From NCBI GenBank assembly GCA_965243605.1, contig CBDEVQ010000028.1:10045-74044 (forward strand): 64,000 nucleotides of DNA, in the 5' to 3' direction. Numbering within the stretch: position 1 is the first letter of the stretch; every line of letters starts with the position of its first letter. The position numbers and the translations under genes were made by a program. The notes under the pieces are model-generated. The model had not been told where the DNA came from and ran no database searches. It worked only from the letters and a program-made list of their open reading frames with translations. Shown here piece after piece: positions 51,416 to 61,682 of this stretch. The DNA comes from JBMYYR01 sp965243605 (lineage in GTDB: Bacteria > Bacteroidota > Bacteroidia > Flavobacteriales > CAJXXR01).

Positions 51416-51423
51416 TACATTTG
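51416..51423 (+). promoter_or_regulatory. -7 element of guaB
   Basis: TACATTTG matches TAnnTTTG, 27 bases before the guaB ATG. No clear TTG at -33. Confidence 0.55.
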
Positions 51424-51450
51424 CATGCAATTCATTAAAATTGCACCATT

Positions 51451-52923
51451 ATGAAAGCGATTCATGCTGACCGTTTTTTAGGCGAAGGATTAACATACGA
51501 TGACGTCCTTCTAGTTCCTGCCTTCTCTGATGTACTTCCTCGTGAAGTAAACATTCAAACTCAATTCACTAAGAATATAACAATTAATGCTCCAATCATT
51601 TCTGCTGCTATGGATACAGTATCAGAATCTGAAATGGCTATTGCAATAGCTAGAGAGGGTGGTATTGCTGTTTTACACAAAAACATGTCCTCAGATGCTC
51701 AAGCGAATGAAATTCGTAAAGTTAAACGAGCTGAAAGTGGTATGATTTTAGATCCTGTGACTCTTTTAGAAGCTTCTAATGTACTAGATGCTAAAACAAT
51801 GATGAGAGAGCATAGAATTGGTGGAATTCCAGTAATTGATAAGGATAACAAATTGGTTGGTATCGTTACAAATAGAGATTTACGTTTCGAGAAAGATTTA
51901 GATAAATCAATTCGAGATGTAATGACACCAACGCCTTTACATACCACCACAGAAAATACTTCATTAAAAGAAGCTGAGTTAATTTTACAAAAAAACAAAA
52001 TTGAAAAATTACCAGTCATTAATGATAAGAATGAATTGGTTGGGTTAATTACTTTTAGAGATATTGTAAAAGTTAAAGAAAACCCAAATTCTTGTAAAGA
52101 TCAATATGGTCGATTAAGAGTTGCTGCTGCTGTTGGTGTAACTAATGACGTCGTAGAACGTACAACAAAACTTGTTGATGCTGGTGTAGATGCTATCATT
52201 ATTGATACAGCACATGGTCATACTCAAAATGTAGTTAACGTATTAAAGAAAGTTAAAGAAGTATTTCCTAATCTTGATGTAGTAGTAGGTAATATTGCAA
52301 CTGCAGAAGCTGCTAAATTTTTAGCAGAAGCTGGTGCCGATGCTGTTAAAGTTGGAATAGGACCGGGATCTATTTGTACAACTCGTGTAATTGCTGGTGT
52401 AGGAGTACCACAATTAACAGCAATAATGATTGTAGCAGAAGCTTTAGAAGGTACAGGCATCCCTGTTATAGCAGATGGAGGAATTCGATTTACAGGAGAT
52501 ATTGCTAAAGCCTTAGCTGGTGGTGCAAATTCTGTAATGCTTGGGTCACTACTTGCTGGTACAGAAGAAGCTCCTGGAGATACTGTAATCTTTGAAGGAA
52601 GAAAATATAAAACATACAGAGGTATGGGATCTATTGACGCTATGAAGCAAGGTTCAAAAGATCGATATTTCCAAGCAGCCGAAAATGATGATAAAAAACT
52701 TGTTCCAGAAGGAATTGTTGGACGAGTAGCTTATAAAGGAACATTACGAGAGGTAATGTATCAATTCATCGGAGGATTAAGAGCAAGTATGGGATATTGT
52801 GGTGCAAAAACAGTCCCAGATCTTAAAAATGCTACTTTTGTGAGAATTACAGCCGCTGGAATTAATGAAAGTCATCCGCATGATGTAGCAATCACTAAAG
52901 AAGCCCCAAATTATTCAAGATAA
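51451..52923 (+). CDS. guaB: IMP dehydrogenase
   Basis: Protein of 490 residues, full length. Catalytic Cys309 in GPGSICTTR; two CBS domains inserted at about 95-215; C-terminal flap region (YRGMGSIDAM). Converts IMP to XMP with NAD+, the first committed step to GTP. It leads a plus-strand run with the three envelope folding proteins and MoxR. Confidence 0.97.
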   Translation: MKAIHADRFLGEGLTYDDVLLVPAFSDVLPREVNIQTQFTKNITINAPIISAAMDTVSESEMAIAIAREGGIAVLHKNMSSDAQANEIRKVKRAESGMILDPVTLLEASNVLDAKTMMREHRIGGIPVIDKDNKLVGIVTNRDLRFEKDLDKSIRDVMTPTPLHTTTENTSLKEAELILQKNKIEKLPVINDKNELVGLITFRDIVKVKENPNSCKDQYGRLRVAAAVGVTNDVVERTTKLVDAGVDAIIIDTAHGHTQNVVNVLKKVKEVFPNLDVVVGNIATAEAAKFLAEAGADAVKVGIGPGSICTTRVIAGVGVPQLTAIMIVAEALEGTGIPVIADGGIRFTGDIAKALAGGANSVMLGSLLAGTEEAPGDTVIFEGRKYKTYRGMGSIDAMKQGSKDRYFQAAENDDKKLVPEGIVGRVAYKGTLREVMYQFIGGLRASMGYCGAKTVPDLKNATFVRITAAGINESHPHDVAITKEAPNYSR

Positions 52924-52957
52924 TTTGCATACTTTTATAGCGAACTTAACTAATAAT

Positions 52958-54913
52958 ATGAAAACAAAAATATTTATACCAATTGTCCTAGTAACAAATT
53001 TGTTACTAGGACAATCTTTTCAAGAGAAAAGTATATTAACAATTGATGATTCTAATTCTTATGATGTAGAAGAGTTTCTACATGTATATAATAAAAATAG
53101 AGATTTAGCTGAAAAAGTAGATCCCAAAAGTGTTAATGAGTACATGGACTTATTCGTAAACTTTAAATTAAAAGTTTTAGATGCAAAAGATCATGGCTTA
53201 AATACAAACGAATCATTTATCTCTGAATACGATGGGTATAAATACCAAGTTTCAAAAAATTATTTAACCGATTCTTATGCTGAAGAAGAAATTCAAAAAG
53301 AAGCATATAATCGTTTAAAGGAACAAATAAGAGCAAGCCATATTTTGGTAGCAGTTCCTGAAACAGCTCCAAAACAAGAATCTGACAAAGCTTATCAAAA
53401 AGCATTGGATATTTTAGAAGAGCTTAAGACTAAATCTTTCGAAGAGGTTGCTCAAAAAAAATCAGATGATCCTAGTGTTAGTAAAAACAAAGGAGATTTA
53501 GGATTCTTCACGTCATTACAAATGGTTTACCCATTCGAAAGTGCAGCATATGGTACTCCAGTTGGAGGATATTCTCAACCGATTAGAACACAATTTGGTT
53601 ATCATATTTTAAAAATAACAGATAGAAGAGATAACCCCGGTGAAAGGCAGGTTGCTCATATTATGTTAAAGACCACAAATGGTGAAGACCCAGTTCCTCA
53701 AAAGAAAAAAATTGAAGAGATCTACTCAAAACTTGAAGCTGGTGAAAATTTTGAAGAATTAGTATCTACATACTCTGAAGATCCAAGAACAACTTCTAAA
53801 GGAGGATTATTAAAATGGTTTGGTACAGGTAAAATGGCTAAACCGTTTGAAGAATCGGCTTTTGGTCTAGAGGAAATTAATTCTTATTCTAAACCTTTCC
53901 AAACAAAATATGGTTGGCATATCATTAAACTTATAGGAAAACGTGATGTAAGATCGTTTGAAGAAGAGAAAGCTAATATCAAGAATAAAATATCTAAAAA
54001 TGACCGTGCTGAAATTGCCAATACTGCATTTATGAATAAACTTAAAGGAGAGTACAACTTTAAAGTTTATGAAAAAAACATTAATGCTATGACATGGATT
54101 ATGAATAAAGTTAAGTTCGATTCTAAATCTGTTGAATACTTTGAAAATTACAATACTTACAAAAAACCTATTTACACATTTAACAATACAACTTTTACAC
54201 AATCTGACTTATTGCGTTTTATTAAGGCCAATGAAAATCATTTCAATAAAAGTAATGATAAAAAGGCTACTATTGAATTAATAATTGATCAGCATAGTGA
54301 CGATGCCTTATTGGAATACGAAAAATCTCAATTAGCCGTAAAATACCCAGAGTACAAACTATTATTACAAGAATATTATGACGGTATCCTTCTTTATGAG
54401 ATTTCTAAAAATAAAGTTTGGGATAAAGCCGTAAAAGATACAACTGGACTTCAATCATTCTATGAGACTAACAAGTCTAACTATATGTATGATACAAGAG
54501 TTAATGCTACTATATTTGAAGTTGCTAATGAAAAATTAGCTTCTAAAACTAAAAAGTACTTAAAAAAGGGAAAAAGCATTGATTATATCAGAGAAAAATT
54601 AAATGCCACATCCTCTTTAAACTTTAATACACATACTGGTATATATAGTAAAGGAGATAACTCGCTTGTAGATTCTATTGACTGGAAAGAAGGATATTCG
54701 AAAAACCTTAAGAAAGGACAAAGTGTCGCATTTATTTTAGTGGAAGAAGTTATTCCTCCTCAAGTAAAGGCTTTAAATGAAGCCAGAGGATTAGTCATTT
54801 CTGATTACCAAAACTATTTAGAAAAGGAATGGATAGAATCTTTAAAATCGAAACATACAATCAAAATTGATTCTCAATTATTAAATGAGATCAAAAAAAA
54901 TAGTAAACTCTAA
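52958..54913 (+). CDS. exported PpiC-type peptidyl-prolyl isomerase
   Basis: About 651 residues from the ATG at 52958; the TTG at 52925 is open but would put 11 extra residues before the signal peptide (KTKIFIPIVLVTNLLLG). Two parvulin domains are visible (IRASHILV ... SDDPSVSKNKGDLGFF, about 125-215; and VAHIMLKT ... SEDPRTTSKGGLLKWF). The C-terminal half is a helical SurA-like chaperone region. Probably assists folding of outer-membrane or secreted proteins. Thirty-four bases after guaB. Confidence 0.88.
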   Translation: MKTKIFIPIVLVTNLLLGQSFQEKSILTIDDSNSYDVEEFLHVYNKNRDLAEKVDPKSVNEYMDLFVNFKLKVLDAKDHGLNTNESFISEYDGYKYQVSKNYLTDSYAEEEIQKEAYNRLKEQIRASHILVAVPETAPKQESDKAYQKALDILEELKTKSFEEVAQKKSDDPSVSKNKGDLGFFTSLQMVYPFESAAYGTPVGGYSQPIRTQFGYHILKITDRRDNPGERQVAHIMLKTTNGEDPVPQKKKIEEIYSKLEAGENFEELVSTYSEDPRTTSKGGLLKWFGTGKMAKPFEESAFGLEEINSYSKPFQTKYGWHIIKLIGKRDVRSFEEEKANIKNKISKNDRAEIANTAFMNKLKGEYNFKVYEKNINAMTWIMNKVKFDSKSVEYFENYNTYKKPIYTFNNTTFTQSDLLRFIKANENHFNKSNDKKATIELIIDQHSDDALLEYEKSQLAVKYPEYKLLLQEYYDGILLYEISKNKVWDKAVKDTTGLQSFYETNKSNYMYDTRVNATIFEVANEKLASKTKKYLKKGKSIDYIREKLNATSSLNFNTHTGIYSKGDNSLVDSIDWKEGYSKNLKKGQSVAFILVEEVIPPQVKALNEARGLVISDYQNYLEKEWIESLKSKHTIKIDSQLLNEIKKNSKL

Positions 54914-54916
54914 TTA

Positions 54917-55768
54917 ATGTTTAAAAAACATTTGTTTTTTTTCATCATTGTAATATTAAGCTCATCTTGTGGTAAATACAAATCACAAGATGAGCTTTCA
55001 TACGTTGCTAGATACCAAGACAATTTACTCTCCAATGAAACGTTAGAATTAGCTATTCCTAATAATTTATCGGCAGAAGATAGTCTCGTGTTTCTTAAGC
55101 ATTACGTTAATCAATGGGCTCGGGAAAAGGCAATTTTAGAACATGCTGTATTTAATTTAAAAAACGAAGAATTAGAATTAGATATATTAGTAGAGAATTA
55201 CAAAAATGCACTTATTAAACAAAGGTTTGAACAAAACTATCTCAATCAATACTTAGATACTTTAATAACTCAGGCTACAATGCTTGATTATTACACCAAG
55301 AATAAAAACATCTTTATCCTTAAAGAAAGTATTATTAAATTAGTTTACATTAGGATAAGTAAGTTTGCACCTGAGTTAGACGAATTAAAAGATCGTATGC
55401 TCTTAGAGTTCGAAGAGGATATTGATTGGTTAATTGATTATAGCCATCTATATGCAAAACGATCTAACTTTGACCAAGACTCTTGGATTAAGTTTAACGA
55501 TTTTATTCTTGAATTACCAATTCAAGAATTTCAAAGTAATTCAATTTTAAATGATACAGATAACGTTATCCAATTTGAAGATGAAGAAGACTATTATCTG
55601 TTAAAAATCGTTGATTACGCAATAAAAGACCAAATTCCACCCTTAACCTATGTAAAAGATCAAGTACATAGTTTAATATTGCATCAGAGAAAAAAAGAAC
55701 TCCTTCAAAATTTAGAGAATCAACTTTTTGAAAAAGCTCTAAAAGAAGGTAAGTTTGAATTTTATTAG
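54917..55768 (+). CDS. SurA-like lipoprotein lacking a parvulin domain
   Basis: Protein of 283 residues with a lipobox (ILSSSC then GKYKS). The rest is helical and resembles the chaperone N/C-terminal parts of SurA (LNQWARE-like, YYTKNKNIFILKES); no parvulin active-site block is seen. It sits between two PpiC-type genes (3 and 5 bases from them), a neighbourhood seen in other Bacteroidota. Likely a companion chaperone for envelope proteins. Confidence 0.65.
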   Translation: MFKKHLFFFIIVILSSSCGKYKSQDELSYVARYQDNLLSNETLELAIPNNLSAEDSLVFLKHYVNQWAREKAILEHAVFNLKNEELELDILVENYKNALIKQRFEQNYLNQYLDTLITQATMLDYYTKNKNIFILKESIIKLVYIRISKFAPELDELKDRMLLEFEEDIDWLIDYSHLYAKRSNFDQDSWIKFNDFILELPIQEFQSNSILNDTDNVIQFEDEEDYYLLKIVDYAIKDQIPPLTYVKDQVHSLILHQRKKELLQNLENQLFEKALKEGKFEFY

Positions 55769-55773
55769 AATTT

Positions 55774-57126
55774 ATGAAAAAGACCATTTTACTAGGCTTC
55801 CTATTCACATGTTTGGGTGTCGCTAAAATAAACGCTCAAACTACCAACAAAATAATAATTGATAAAGTTATTTCTGTAGTCGCTGAGCAACCTATATATC
55901 TTTCAGAATTTGAGGATCAAGTATCACAGTATAAAGCACAAAAAACTGAGATTACTGAAGACTTAAAAGGAATAATCTTTGAAGGTATGCTTAATCAAAA
56001 GCTTTTATTATATAAAGCACAAGTAGATAGTATAGTTGTTGAAGAATCTGAAATAAACGGGCAAGTAGAAAGTCGTATCAATTATTTCATACAGCAAATT
56101 GGTGGTATTAAAGAATTAGAAAAATACTTTAGCAAACCAATGGCGGAAATAAAAGAGGATATGAAAGATCCGCTAAGAGAACAATTAATGGCTCAACGTG
56201 CACGTTATTCGATAACGGATGGTGTATCATTAACTCCAGGCGAAATTAAAGATTATTATAGATCTATCCCACAAGATAGTTTACCAATGGTTAATGACCA
56301 ATTACAAATTGCTCAAGTTTTAAAGTACCCAACGCCTAGTTTGGCTGCTATAGAAGAAACTAAAACTAAATTATCAGATTTAAAGAAAAGGATACTTGAA
56401 GGAGAATCATTCTCAACTTTAGCTATTCTATATTCAGAAGATCCAGGATCATCTAGTAATGGTGGGCTTTACAAAGGTATTAAACGTGGTATGTTTGTTA
56501 AAGAATTTGAAAATGTAATGTTTAGCTTAGAAGTTGGGCAAATATCAGATCCGTTTAAAACAGAATATGGGTATCATATTGTTAAACTAGAAGCGAGAAC
56601 TGGTGAAGTAGTAGATTTAAGACATATTTTAATAAGTCCTACAATTGACAATGATCAACTAAATGAAGCTAATGCTGTTTTAGATAGTATAAAAACATTC
56701 TTAGATGAAGGTTCTTTAACATTTTCTGATGCTGCACTTGAGCATTCAGATGATAAAGCAACAAAACAAAATAGTGGTTTACTAATTAACCCAGAAACAG
56801 GGACTACATTTTTCGAAATTGAAAAAATGGAGAGAACATTAGCGTCTTCTATTCAAGGGTTAAAACTAAAAGAAATCTCTTTACCACAATATGTAAAGTT
56901 ACCTGATGGTAAGCAAGCTTATAGAATTCTTTATATTCATTCTATGAAGGATAAACATAAATTGAATCTTAAAGATGATTACCAACGTGTGCAACAAATG
57001 GCAACTACTGGAAAACAGTCTGAAAAATTTGATGCTTGGCGTAATAAAACGATTAAATCAATTTACATTAGTATCGCAGAAGAATTTCAAAGTTTACCGA
57101 TGAAATCTCAATGGATTAATGAATAA
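55774..57126 (+). CDS. surA: SurA-like peptidyl-prolyl isomerase
   Basis: Protein of 450 residues. Signal peptide MKKTILLGFLFTCLGVAKINA, cut before Gln. N-terminal SurA chaperone helix (KIIIDKVISVVAEQPIYLSE), then a parvulin domain (YSEDPGSSSNGGLYKGI) and a second, partial one (VVDLRHILISP). Length equals that of SurA of E. coli (about 430). Role in outer membrane protein folding is inferred. Confidence 0.85.
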   Translation: MKKTILLGFLFTCLGVAKINAQTTNKIIIDKVISVVAEQPIYLSEFEDQVSQYKAQKTEITEDLKGIIFEGMLNQKLLLYKAQVDSIVVEESEINGQVESRINYFIQQIGGIKELEKYFSKPMAEIKEDMKDPLREQLMAQRARYSITDGVSLTPGEIKDYYRSIPQDSLPMVNDQLQIAQVLKYPTPSLAAIEETKTKLSDLKKRILEGESFSTLAILYSEDPGSSSNGGLYKGIKRGMFVKEFENVMFSLEVGQISDPFKTEYGYHIVKLEARTGEVVDLRHILISPTIDNDQLNEANAVLDSIKTFLDEGSLTFSDAALEHSDDKATKQNSGLLINPETGTTFFEIEKMERTLASSIQGLKLKEISLPQYVKLPDGKQAYRILYIHSMKDKHKLNLKDDYQRVQQMATTGKQSEKFDAWRNKTIKSIYISIAEEFQSLPMKSQWINE

Positions 57127-57136
57127 TTATTAAACG

Positions 57137-58099
57137 ATGGAAACAAAAAATAAAATTGATCAGCTTAAACAACTAAAATCCATCTTTTCAGATTTAAAAT
57201 CTGAAATTGGACAAATAGTGGTAGGACAAGAGGAAGCTATAGAACACCTGTTATTATCTATCTTTTGTAATAGCCATTGTTTATTAGTTGGAGTACCAGG
57301 TTTAGCAAAAACTTTAATGATCAATACGCTTTCCAAAAGTTTAGGATTATCATTCAATAGAATTCAATTTACGCCTGACTTAATGCCTAGTGATATTGTC
57401 GGAAGTGAGATTCTAAATAAAAACAAAGAATTTGAATTTATAAAAGGACCTATATTTTCAAACATCATTCTTGCAGATGAGATTAACCGTACTCCTCCTA
57501 AAACTCAAGCAGCTCTTTTAGAAGCAATGCAGGAAAAAATGGTAACATCTAATGGAAATACATTTAGTTTAGGGAAATTATTTTTTGTTCTTGCCACTCA
57601 AAACCCAATAGAACAAGAAGGAACCTACCCTTTACCTGAAGCTCAATTAGATCGCTTCATGTTTCAAATTAACTTAACCTATCCTAGTTTTGAGGATGAA
57701 ATTGAAATTGTAAAGCGTACAACTGGTAATTCTAATACTCAAATTAAATCTATTTTATCTGAAAAAGACATTATCATGTTTCAATCGGTAATTAGAGAAA
57801 TGCCAGTAGCAGATAATGTTTTACACTATGCAGTTAATTTAGTACAGTCAACAAGAACTGGTGAATTTGCGAATAATGATTTTGCTAGAGAATACATAGC
57901 TTGGGGAGCTGGACCTAGAGCATCTCAAAATTTAATACTAGCGGCCAAAGCTAATGCTGCACTTCACGGTAAATTTTCTCCAGACATTGAAGATGTGAAA
58001 GCCGTTACAAGACCTATATTACAACATCGTGTAATACTTAATTACAAAGCAAAAGCTAAAAATATTACGTTTGATGATTTAATTAAAACATTAAGCTAA
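57137..58099 (+). CDS. MoxR-family AAA+ ATPase
   Basis: Protein of 320 residues. Walker A GVPGLAKT, Walker B ILADEINR, and sensor motif FFVLATQNPIEQEGTYPL are clear. MoxR proteins work as chaperones, often with a VWA/DUF58 partner; no such gene follows here, as a terminator comes next. Ten bases after surA. Confidence 0.93.
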   Translation: METKNKIDQLKQLKSIFSDLKSEIGQIVVGQEEAIEHLLLSIFCNSHCLLVGVPGLAKTLMINTLSKSLGLSFNRIQFTPDLMPSDIVGSEILNKNKEFEFIKGPIFSNIILADEINRTPPKTQAALLEAMQEKMVTSNGNTFSLGKLFFVLATQNPIEQEGTYPLPEAQLDRFMFQINLTYPSFEDEIEIVKRTTGNSNTQIKSILSEKDIIMFQSVIREMPVADNVLHYAVNLVQSTRTGEFANNDFAREYIAWGAGPRASQNLILAAKANAALHGKFSPDIEDVKAVTRPILQHRVILNYKAKAKNITFDDLIKTLS

Positions 58100-58106
58100 A
58101 CATAAT

Positions 58107-58146
58107 AAAGGCCCGAATCATTAACGATTTTGGCCTTTTCTTTTTT
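58107..58146 (+). terminator. terminator of the guaB-moxR run
   Basis: AAAGGCC/GGCCTTT outer stem with AATC/GATT inner stem, then TTTTCTTTTTT. Lies between convergent genes. Confidence 0.8.
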
Positions 58147-58149
58147 AGA

Positions 58150-59076
58150 TTACCTTTTATATTCAATACGTGATTTATTCTTTTTCTCTCTGACTTCATT
58201 ACAACCTTTAATACCTTGTAGACCTCCTGTATGTATGGCTATTACTTTACTATTTGGCTCAAAATAATCTTCCTGAGTTAATTTAACTATCCCAAACATC
58301 ATCTTCCCTGTATATATAGGATCTAATGGAATACCAGTGCTTCTATAAAAATCATTTAAAAATTCTATCAATTCATCATTTACTTTTCCAAAGCCATTAA
58401 AATGATACGTTCTATTTAATACATAATTGTCATGTGTTGTCATATCCTGAATATCTTTCGTAAGATAACCTTGATCCTTCAACATAATAAACCCAATACT
58501 TTTGGTTCTCGTATTAATTAACCCATTTACCATTCCCGAAAAAGTAGTTCCCGTACCTACCGAACAACAAGCATAATTATATTCAGATATCCAATGCTCA
58601 CTAATCTCCATACAAGATTTAATTCCTAAATCAGAATAACCTCCTTCAGGTAAAACATAATACTCTTTATAATTTTCAGGATCTGGGTTGGGCCAATTCT
58701 CACTTCTCAAAGTCTTAAACTGTAAACGGCTTACCCATTTTACTACAGCATTCTGATCTATTAAAAACTGTAGTGTGTCATTAAGATTCTTTGGCTCTTC
58801 ACCTCTTATATAAGCTACAAATGGAATATCTAATAAATTACAAGCTGCAGCTGTTGCGGCCAGATGATTAGAATATGCTCCACCAAATGATAATATTCCA
58901 TCATACTTAGACTTATCGTATTGTTCTAAAACATATTTTAGCTTACGCCATTTATTACCTGAAACATCTTTATGTAACAAATCATCCCGTTGTAAATAAA
59001 CTTCAATATTTTTATTCTTAAAAATCTCTAAGTTTATACGTTCTATAGGAATATCTTCATTTATATGAATACTCAT
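58150..59076 (-). CDS. PLP-dependent ACC deaminase / D-cysteine desulfhydrase-like enzyme
   Basis: About 308 residues from the ATG at 59076 (MSIHINEDIPIERINL); an in-frame ATG at 59121 would add 15 unmatched residues. PLP Lys in SGNKWRKLKY, FGGAYSNHLAATAAAC, and the phosphate loop CCSVGTGTTFSG are typical of the 1-aminocyclopropane-1-carboxylate deaminase/D-Cys desulfhydrase group of fold type II. True substrate is unclear. Alone; convergent with moxR. Confidence 0.85.
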   Translation of the reverse strand: MSIHINEDIPIERINLEIFKNKNIEVYLQRDDLLHKDVSGNKWRKLKYVLEQYDKSKYDGILSFGGAYSNHLAATAAACNLLDIPFVAYIRGEEPKNLNDTLQFLIDQNAVVKWVSRLQFKTLRSENWPNPDPENYKEYYVLPEGGYSDLGIKSCMEISEHWISEYNYACCSVGTGTTFSGMVNGLINTRTKSIGFIMLKDQGYLTKDIQDMTTHDNYVLNRTYHFNGFGKVNDELIEFLNDFYRSTGIPLDPIYTGKMMFGIVKLTQEDYFEPNSKVIAIHTGGLQGIKGCNEVREKKNKSRIEYKR

Positions 59077-59265
59077 ATATTTCTTGTTTATATTCTTAAA
59101 TCCTGATCTACTAAAAAACAAAATTAAATATTATAGAGTCTACAAATCCTATATTGATGTGTGAATTTTATCATTTAAATAATTTAAAACAGACTTAAAT
59201 TCTTTAAACAGCGTTATTAAAGTGAAAAAACCCAGTAATTGTATATAATAATTCAGTAATTGGAT

Positions 59266-59273
59266 TATATTTG
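59266..59273 (+). promoter_or_regulatory. -7 element of the type B T9SS gene
   Basis: TATATTTG matches TAnnTTTG, 27 bases before the ATG at 59301. Confidence 0.5.
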
Positions 59274-59300
59274 TTTTTAAACATCTAAATTTTTTGTTTT

Positions 59301-61586
59301 ATGATTTATCTAAGACATTTTTTAACCTTTTTATTACTTTTCGCTTTTACTTCCATTTCAGCTCAAAGTGTCAATAAAGTATTTTATTCCGTTAGTAATG
59401 ACGTAGATTACTTAGACTTAGCTTTTACACCTGCTAATGTTAATTCAATACCAGGATCAACTGTAGCCCTTAATTCTGAAGGTATTACCCATGTACAAAA
59501 CTCGTTAGGAACTATTTTATTTTATGTAAAATCTGATGGTATCTTTAACAGTAATGGTACGCTAATGAACGGGTCACCTGCTGTTTTTGGAGATGCTGAC
59601 ATTACTGAAGTTAATGTTTGTCGAATTCCTGGAAGTCCAAATCAATATTATGTCTTCTATACAAGAGAGGCTGGATGTTCTAACTTATACTATTCTAAAG
59701 TAGATGTAAGTGGAACTAATGGTTTTGTTTTTGGTGCAAATACCCTTTTAGGTGATACGACCAATGCAGGTGGAAATTATGCAGAAGGAAAAGAAATTGT
59801 AAACATACCCAACTCAGCCAATAAATGGTTAGTTGTATATAATTGTGATTTTGGATTTGAGCGATTTAAAATTACTCAAACTAATGTTGACGGACCTGTT
59901 GGTGTTAAAGCATGGGTTCCTAATGTAATTGCTAATCCAACATTAACAGGAAAAGGAGAATTAGATTATCATGCAGAATATATAGCTTATGCTTCGGCAG
60001 AAAGCAATACAATATACTCATTTAGATTTAATCCGTGTACAGGAAAAGCAGAAGGCGCAACCAACAGTTATGCCTATGAATCTCCTTATGGAGTAGAATT
60101 TTCACCTACTGCTCTCTATATATACGCCACTACGCTTAACCCTCCAGGTGTTGCCTTTCCGGGTGTAGATAGTAATCTTGTTCGTATAGAAAACATTACT
60201 GGTGCAATGCAGTATTCAAATTTAGATGGAGCAAATGACTGTAGTACAGGTACTCAAGATGTTATCTTAGGACAAATAGAATTAGGAAGTAATTTCAAAA
60301 TATATACACCTGGTGTTGGTTCTTGTACAATGTATGAGTTAGACAACCTTGAAAATCCAACGTACACTGTTAATAAAATTACGGTTAACGATAATCTAAA
60401 TAGAGGATTAAGTGATATTATTCAAAGTAGTGCTTTTGTTAATTTTGTTCATTTAGATGTTATATATAATCACATTACTTGTAATGGTGGTGCAGATGGA
60501 GGTATTTCTATTAGCGTTTCTGGAGGTATACCTCCATATAATGTAACTTGGTTTGATGGTTCAAATGCATATAATAGAACAAACTTAGAGGCTGGTAGTT
60601 ACATCGTAACCATTCAAGATCAGAGTTGTGGTTCACCAACAATCACAAGAAATGTTTTTATTTCTGAACCGGATACAATTGCTATTGAAATTGAAACTGA
60701 AAATGCCATTTGTTATGGTGGGGTTGGTGATTTAGAGTATACAATAACAGGTGGAACACCTCCTTATACTGAGGTATGGCCTGTTGGATATGACAAGAAC
60801 AATCCTATAGCTGGTGAATACGAATTAATTATCGTTGATAAAAATGAATGTACGGCTATTATGCCATTTGAAATTCAATCACCAGATGAAATTACTTGGG
60901 TAGATAGTATTGTACACCCAACATGTTTTGACGAATTTGGTCAAGTATTTATGTCAGAAATTGAAGGTGGTGTTCGTCCATACGTTATTAATGGTGGAGG
61001 AGATACAATCTTAGAATTTAAAGCTGGTATTAATCTGATTCAATTAATTGACAGAAATGGATGTATCGTTAATCGTTATGTTGAAGTATTAGAACCAGAC
61101 GAAATAATTATTGACATTGAGCTAGAACAAGATGATTGTAACACATTCCTAGCTGCAGGTACAGCTACAGCCCAAGGTGGTAGTGGTGATTTAACTATTG
61201 AATGGTTAGGTATTGATAAAGATAATATTCCTCCTGGTAAATATGCTGTAAGAGCAACAGATACTAATGGATGTGAAGGATTTCAAACATTTACGTTTGT
61301 TCCAAATGAAACACAAGTTAGAGTACCAACAATATTTACTCCAAATGGAGATGGTGTGAATGAATATTTCCAACCTGTATTAGATTGTTATAGAGAATAT
61401 AACTTCGAAATCTATAGCAGATGGGGTGAAGAAGTATTTGCGAGTTCACCAGGTAGAGATCGTTGGTTCGGTTTCGATAAAACAGGTAAATTACTTCCTT
61501 CGGATGTATATATATACGTCTTAGAATATATCGATTCTGAAGGATTTAAAAACCAACAAGAAGGTTCTGTTATGTTAACCTATTAA
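59301..61586 (+). CDS. T9SS type B (gliding-motility C-terminal) protein with SprB-like repeats
   Basis: Protein of 761 residues. Signal peptide (YLRHFLTFLLLFAFTSISA, cut before Gln). A beta-rich region (about 25-380) follows, then SprB-like repeats (ITCNGGADGGISISVSGGI; YTITGGTPPYTEVWP; FMSEIEGGVRPYVI). The last 85 residues (VPTIFTPNGDGVNEYFQP ... IYSRWGEEVF ... GSVMLTY) are the CHU_C/type B sorting domain. SprB is a motility adhesin of Flavobacteria; this protein is much smaller, so it could be an adhesin without a motility role. Confidence 0.88.
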   Translation: MIYLRHFLTFLLLFAFTSISAQSVNKVFYSVSNDVDYLDLAFTPANVNSIPGSTVALNSEGITHVQNSLGTILFYVKSDGIFNSNGTLMNGSPAVFGDADITEVNVCRIPGSPNQYYVFYTREAGCSNLYYSKVDVSGTNGFVFGANTLLGDTTNAGGNYAEGKEIVNIPNSANKWLVVYNCDFGFERFKITQTNVDGPVGVKAWVPNVIANPTLTGKGELDYHAEYIAYASAESNTIYSFRFNPCTGKAEGATNSYAYESPYGVEFSPTALYIYATTLNPPGVAFPGVDSNLVRIENITGAMQYSNLDGANDCSTGTQDVILGQIELGSNFKIYTPGVGSCTMYELDNLENPTYTVNKITVNDNLNRGLSDIIQSSAFVNFVHLDVIYNHITCNGGADGGISISVSGGIPPYNVTWFDGSNAYNRTNLEAGSYIVTIQDQSCGSPTITRNVFISEPDTIAIEIETENAICYGGVGDLEYTITGGTPPYTEVWPVGYDKNNPIAGEYELIIVDKNECTAIMPFEIQSPDEITWVDSIVHPTCFDEFGQVFMSEIEGGVRPYVINGGGDTILEFKAGINLIQLIDRNGCIVNRYVEVLEPDEIIIDIELEQDDCNTFLAAGTATAQGGSGDLTIEWLGIDKDNIPPGKYAVRATDTNGCEGFQTFTFVPNETQVRVPTIFTPNGDGVNEYFQPVLDCYREYNFEIYSRWGEEVFASSPGRDRWFGFDKTGKLLPSDVYIYVLEYIDSEGFKNQQEGSVMLTY

Positions 61587-61616
61587 ATATTAACATAAAG
61601 ACTTCTACAAAGCATT

Positions 61617-61650
61617 AAAGAGTGATATGAATAATATCACTCTTTTTTTA
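61617..61650 (+). terminator. terminator of the type B T9SS gene
   Basis: 12-bp stem AAAGAGTGATAT / ATATCACTCTTT with loop GAATA and T-run. Confidence 0.9.
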
Positions 61651-61654
61651 TTTA

Positions 61655-61662
61655 TACCTTTG
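61655..61662 (+). promoter_or_regulatory. -7 element of the thioesterase-rsgA-dtd run
   Basis: TACCTTTG matches TAnnTTTG, 20 bases before the thioesterase ATG and right behind the terminator. Confidence 0.6.
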
Positions 61663-61682
61663 CAGTCTAAACTTGATTTTGA

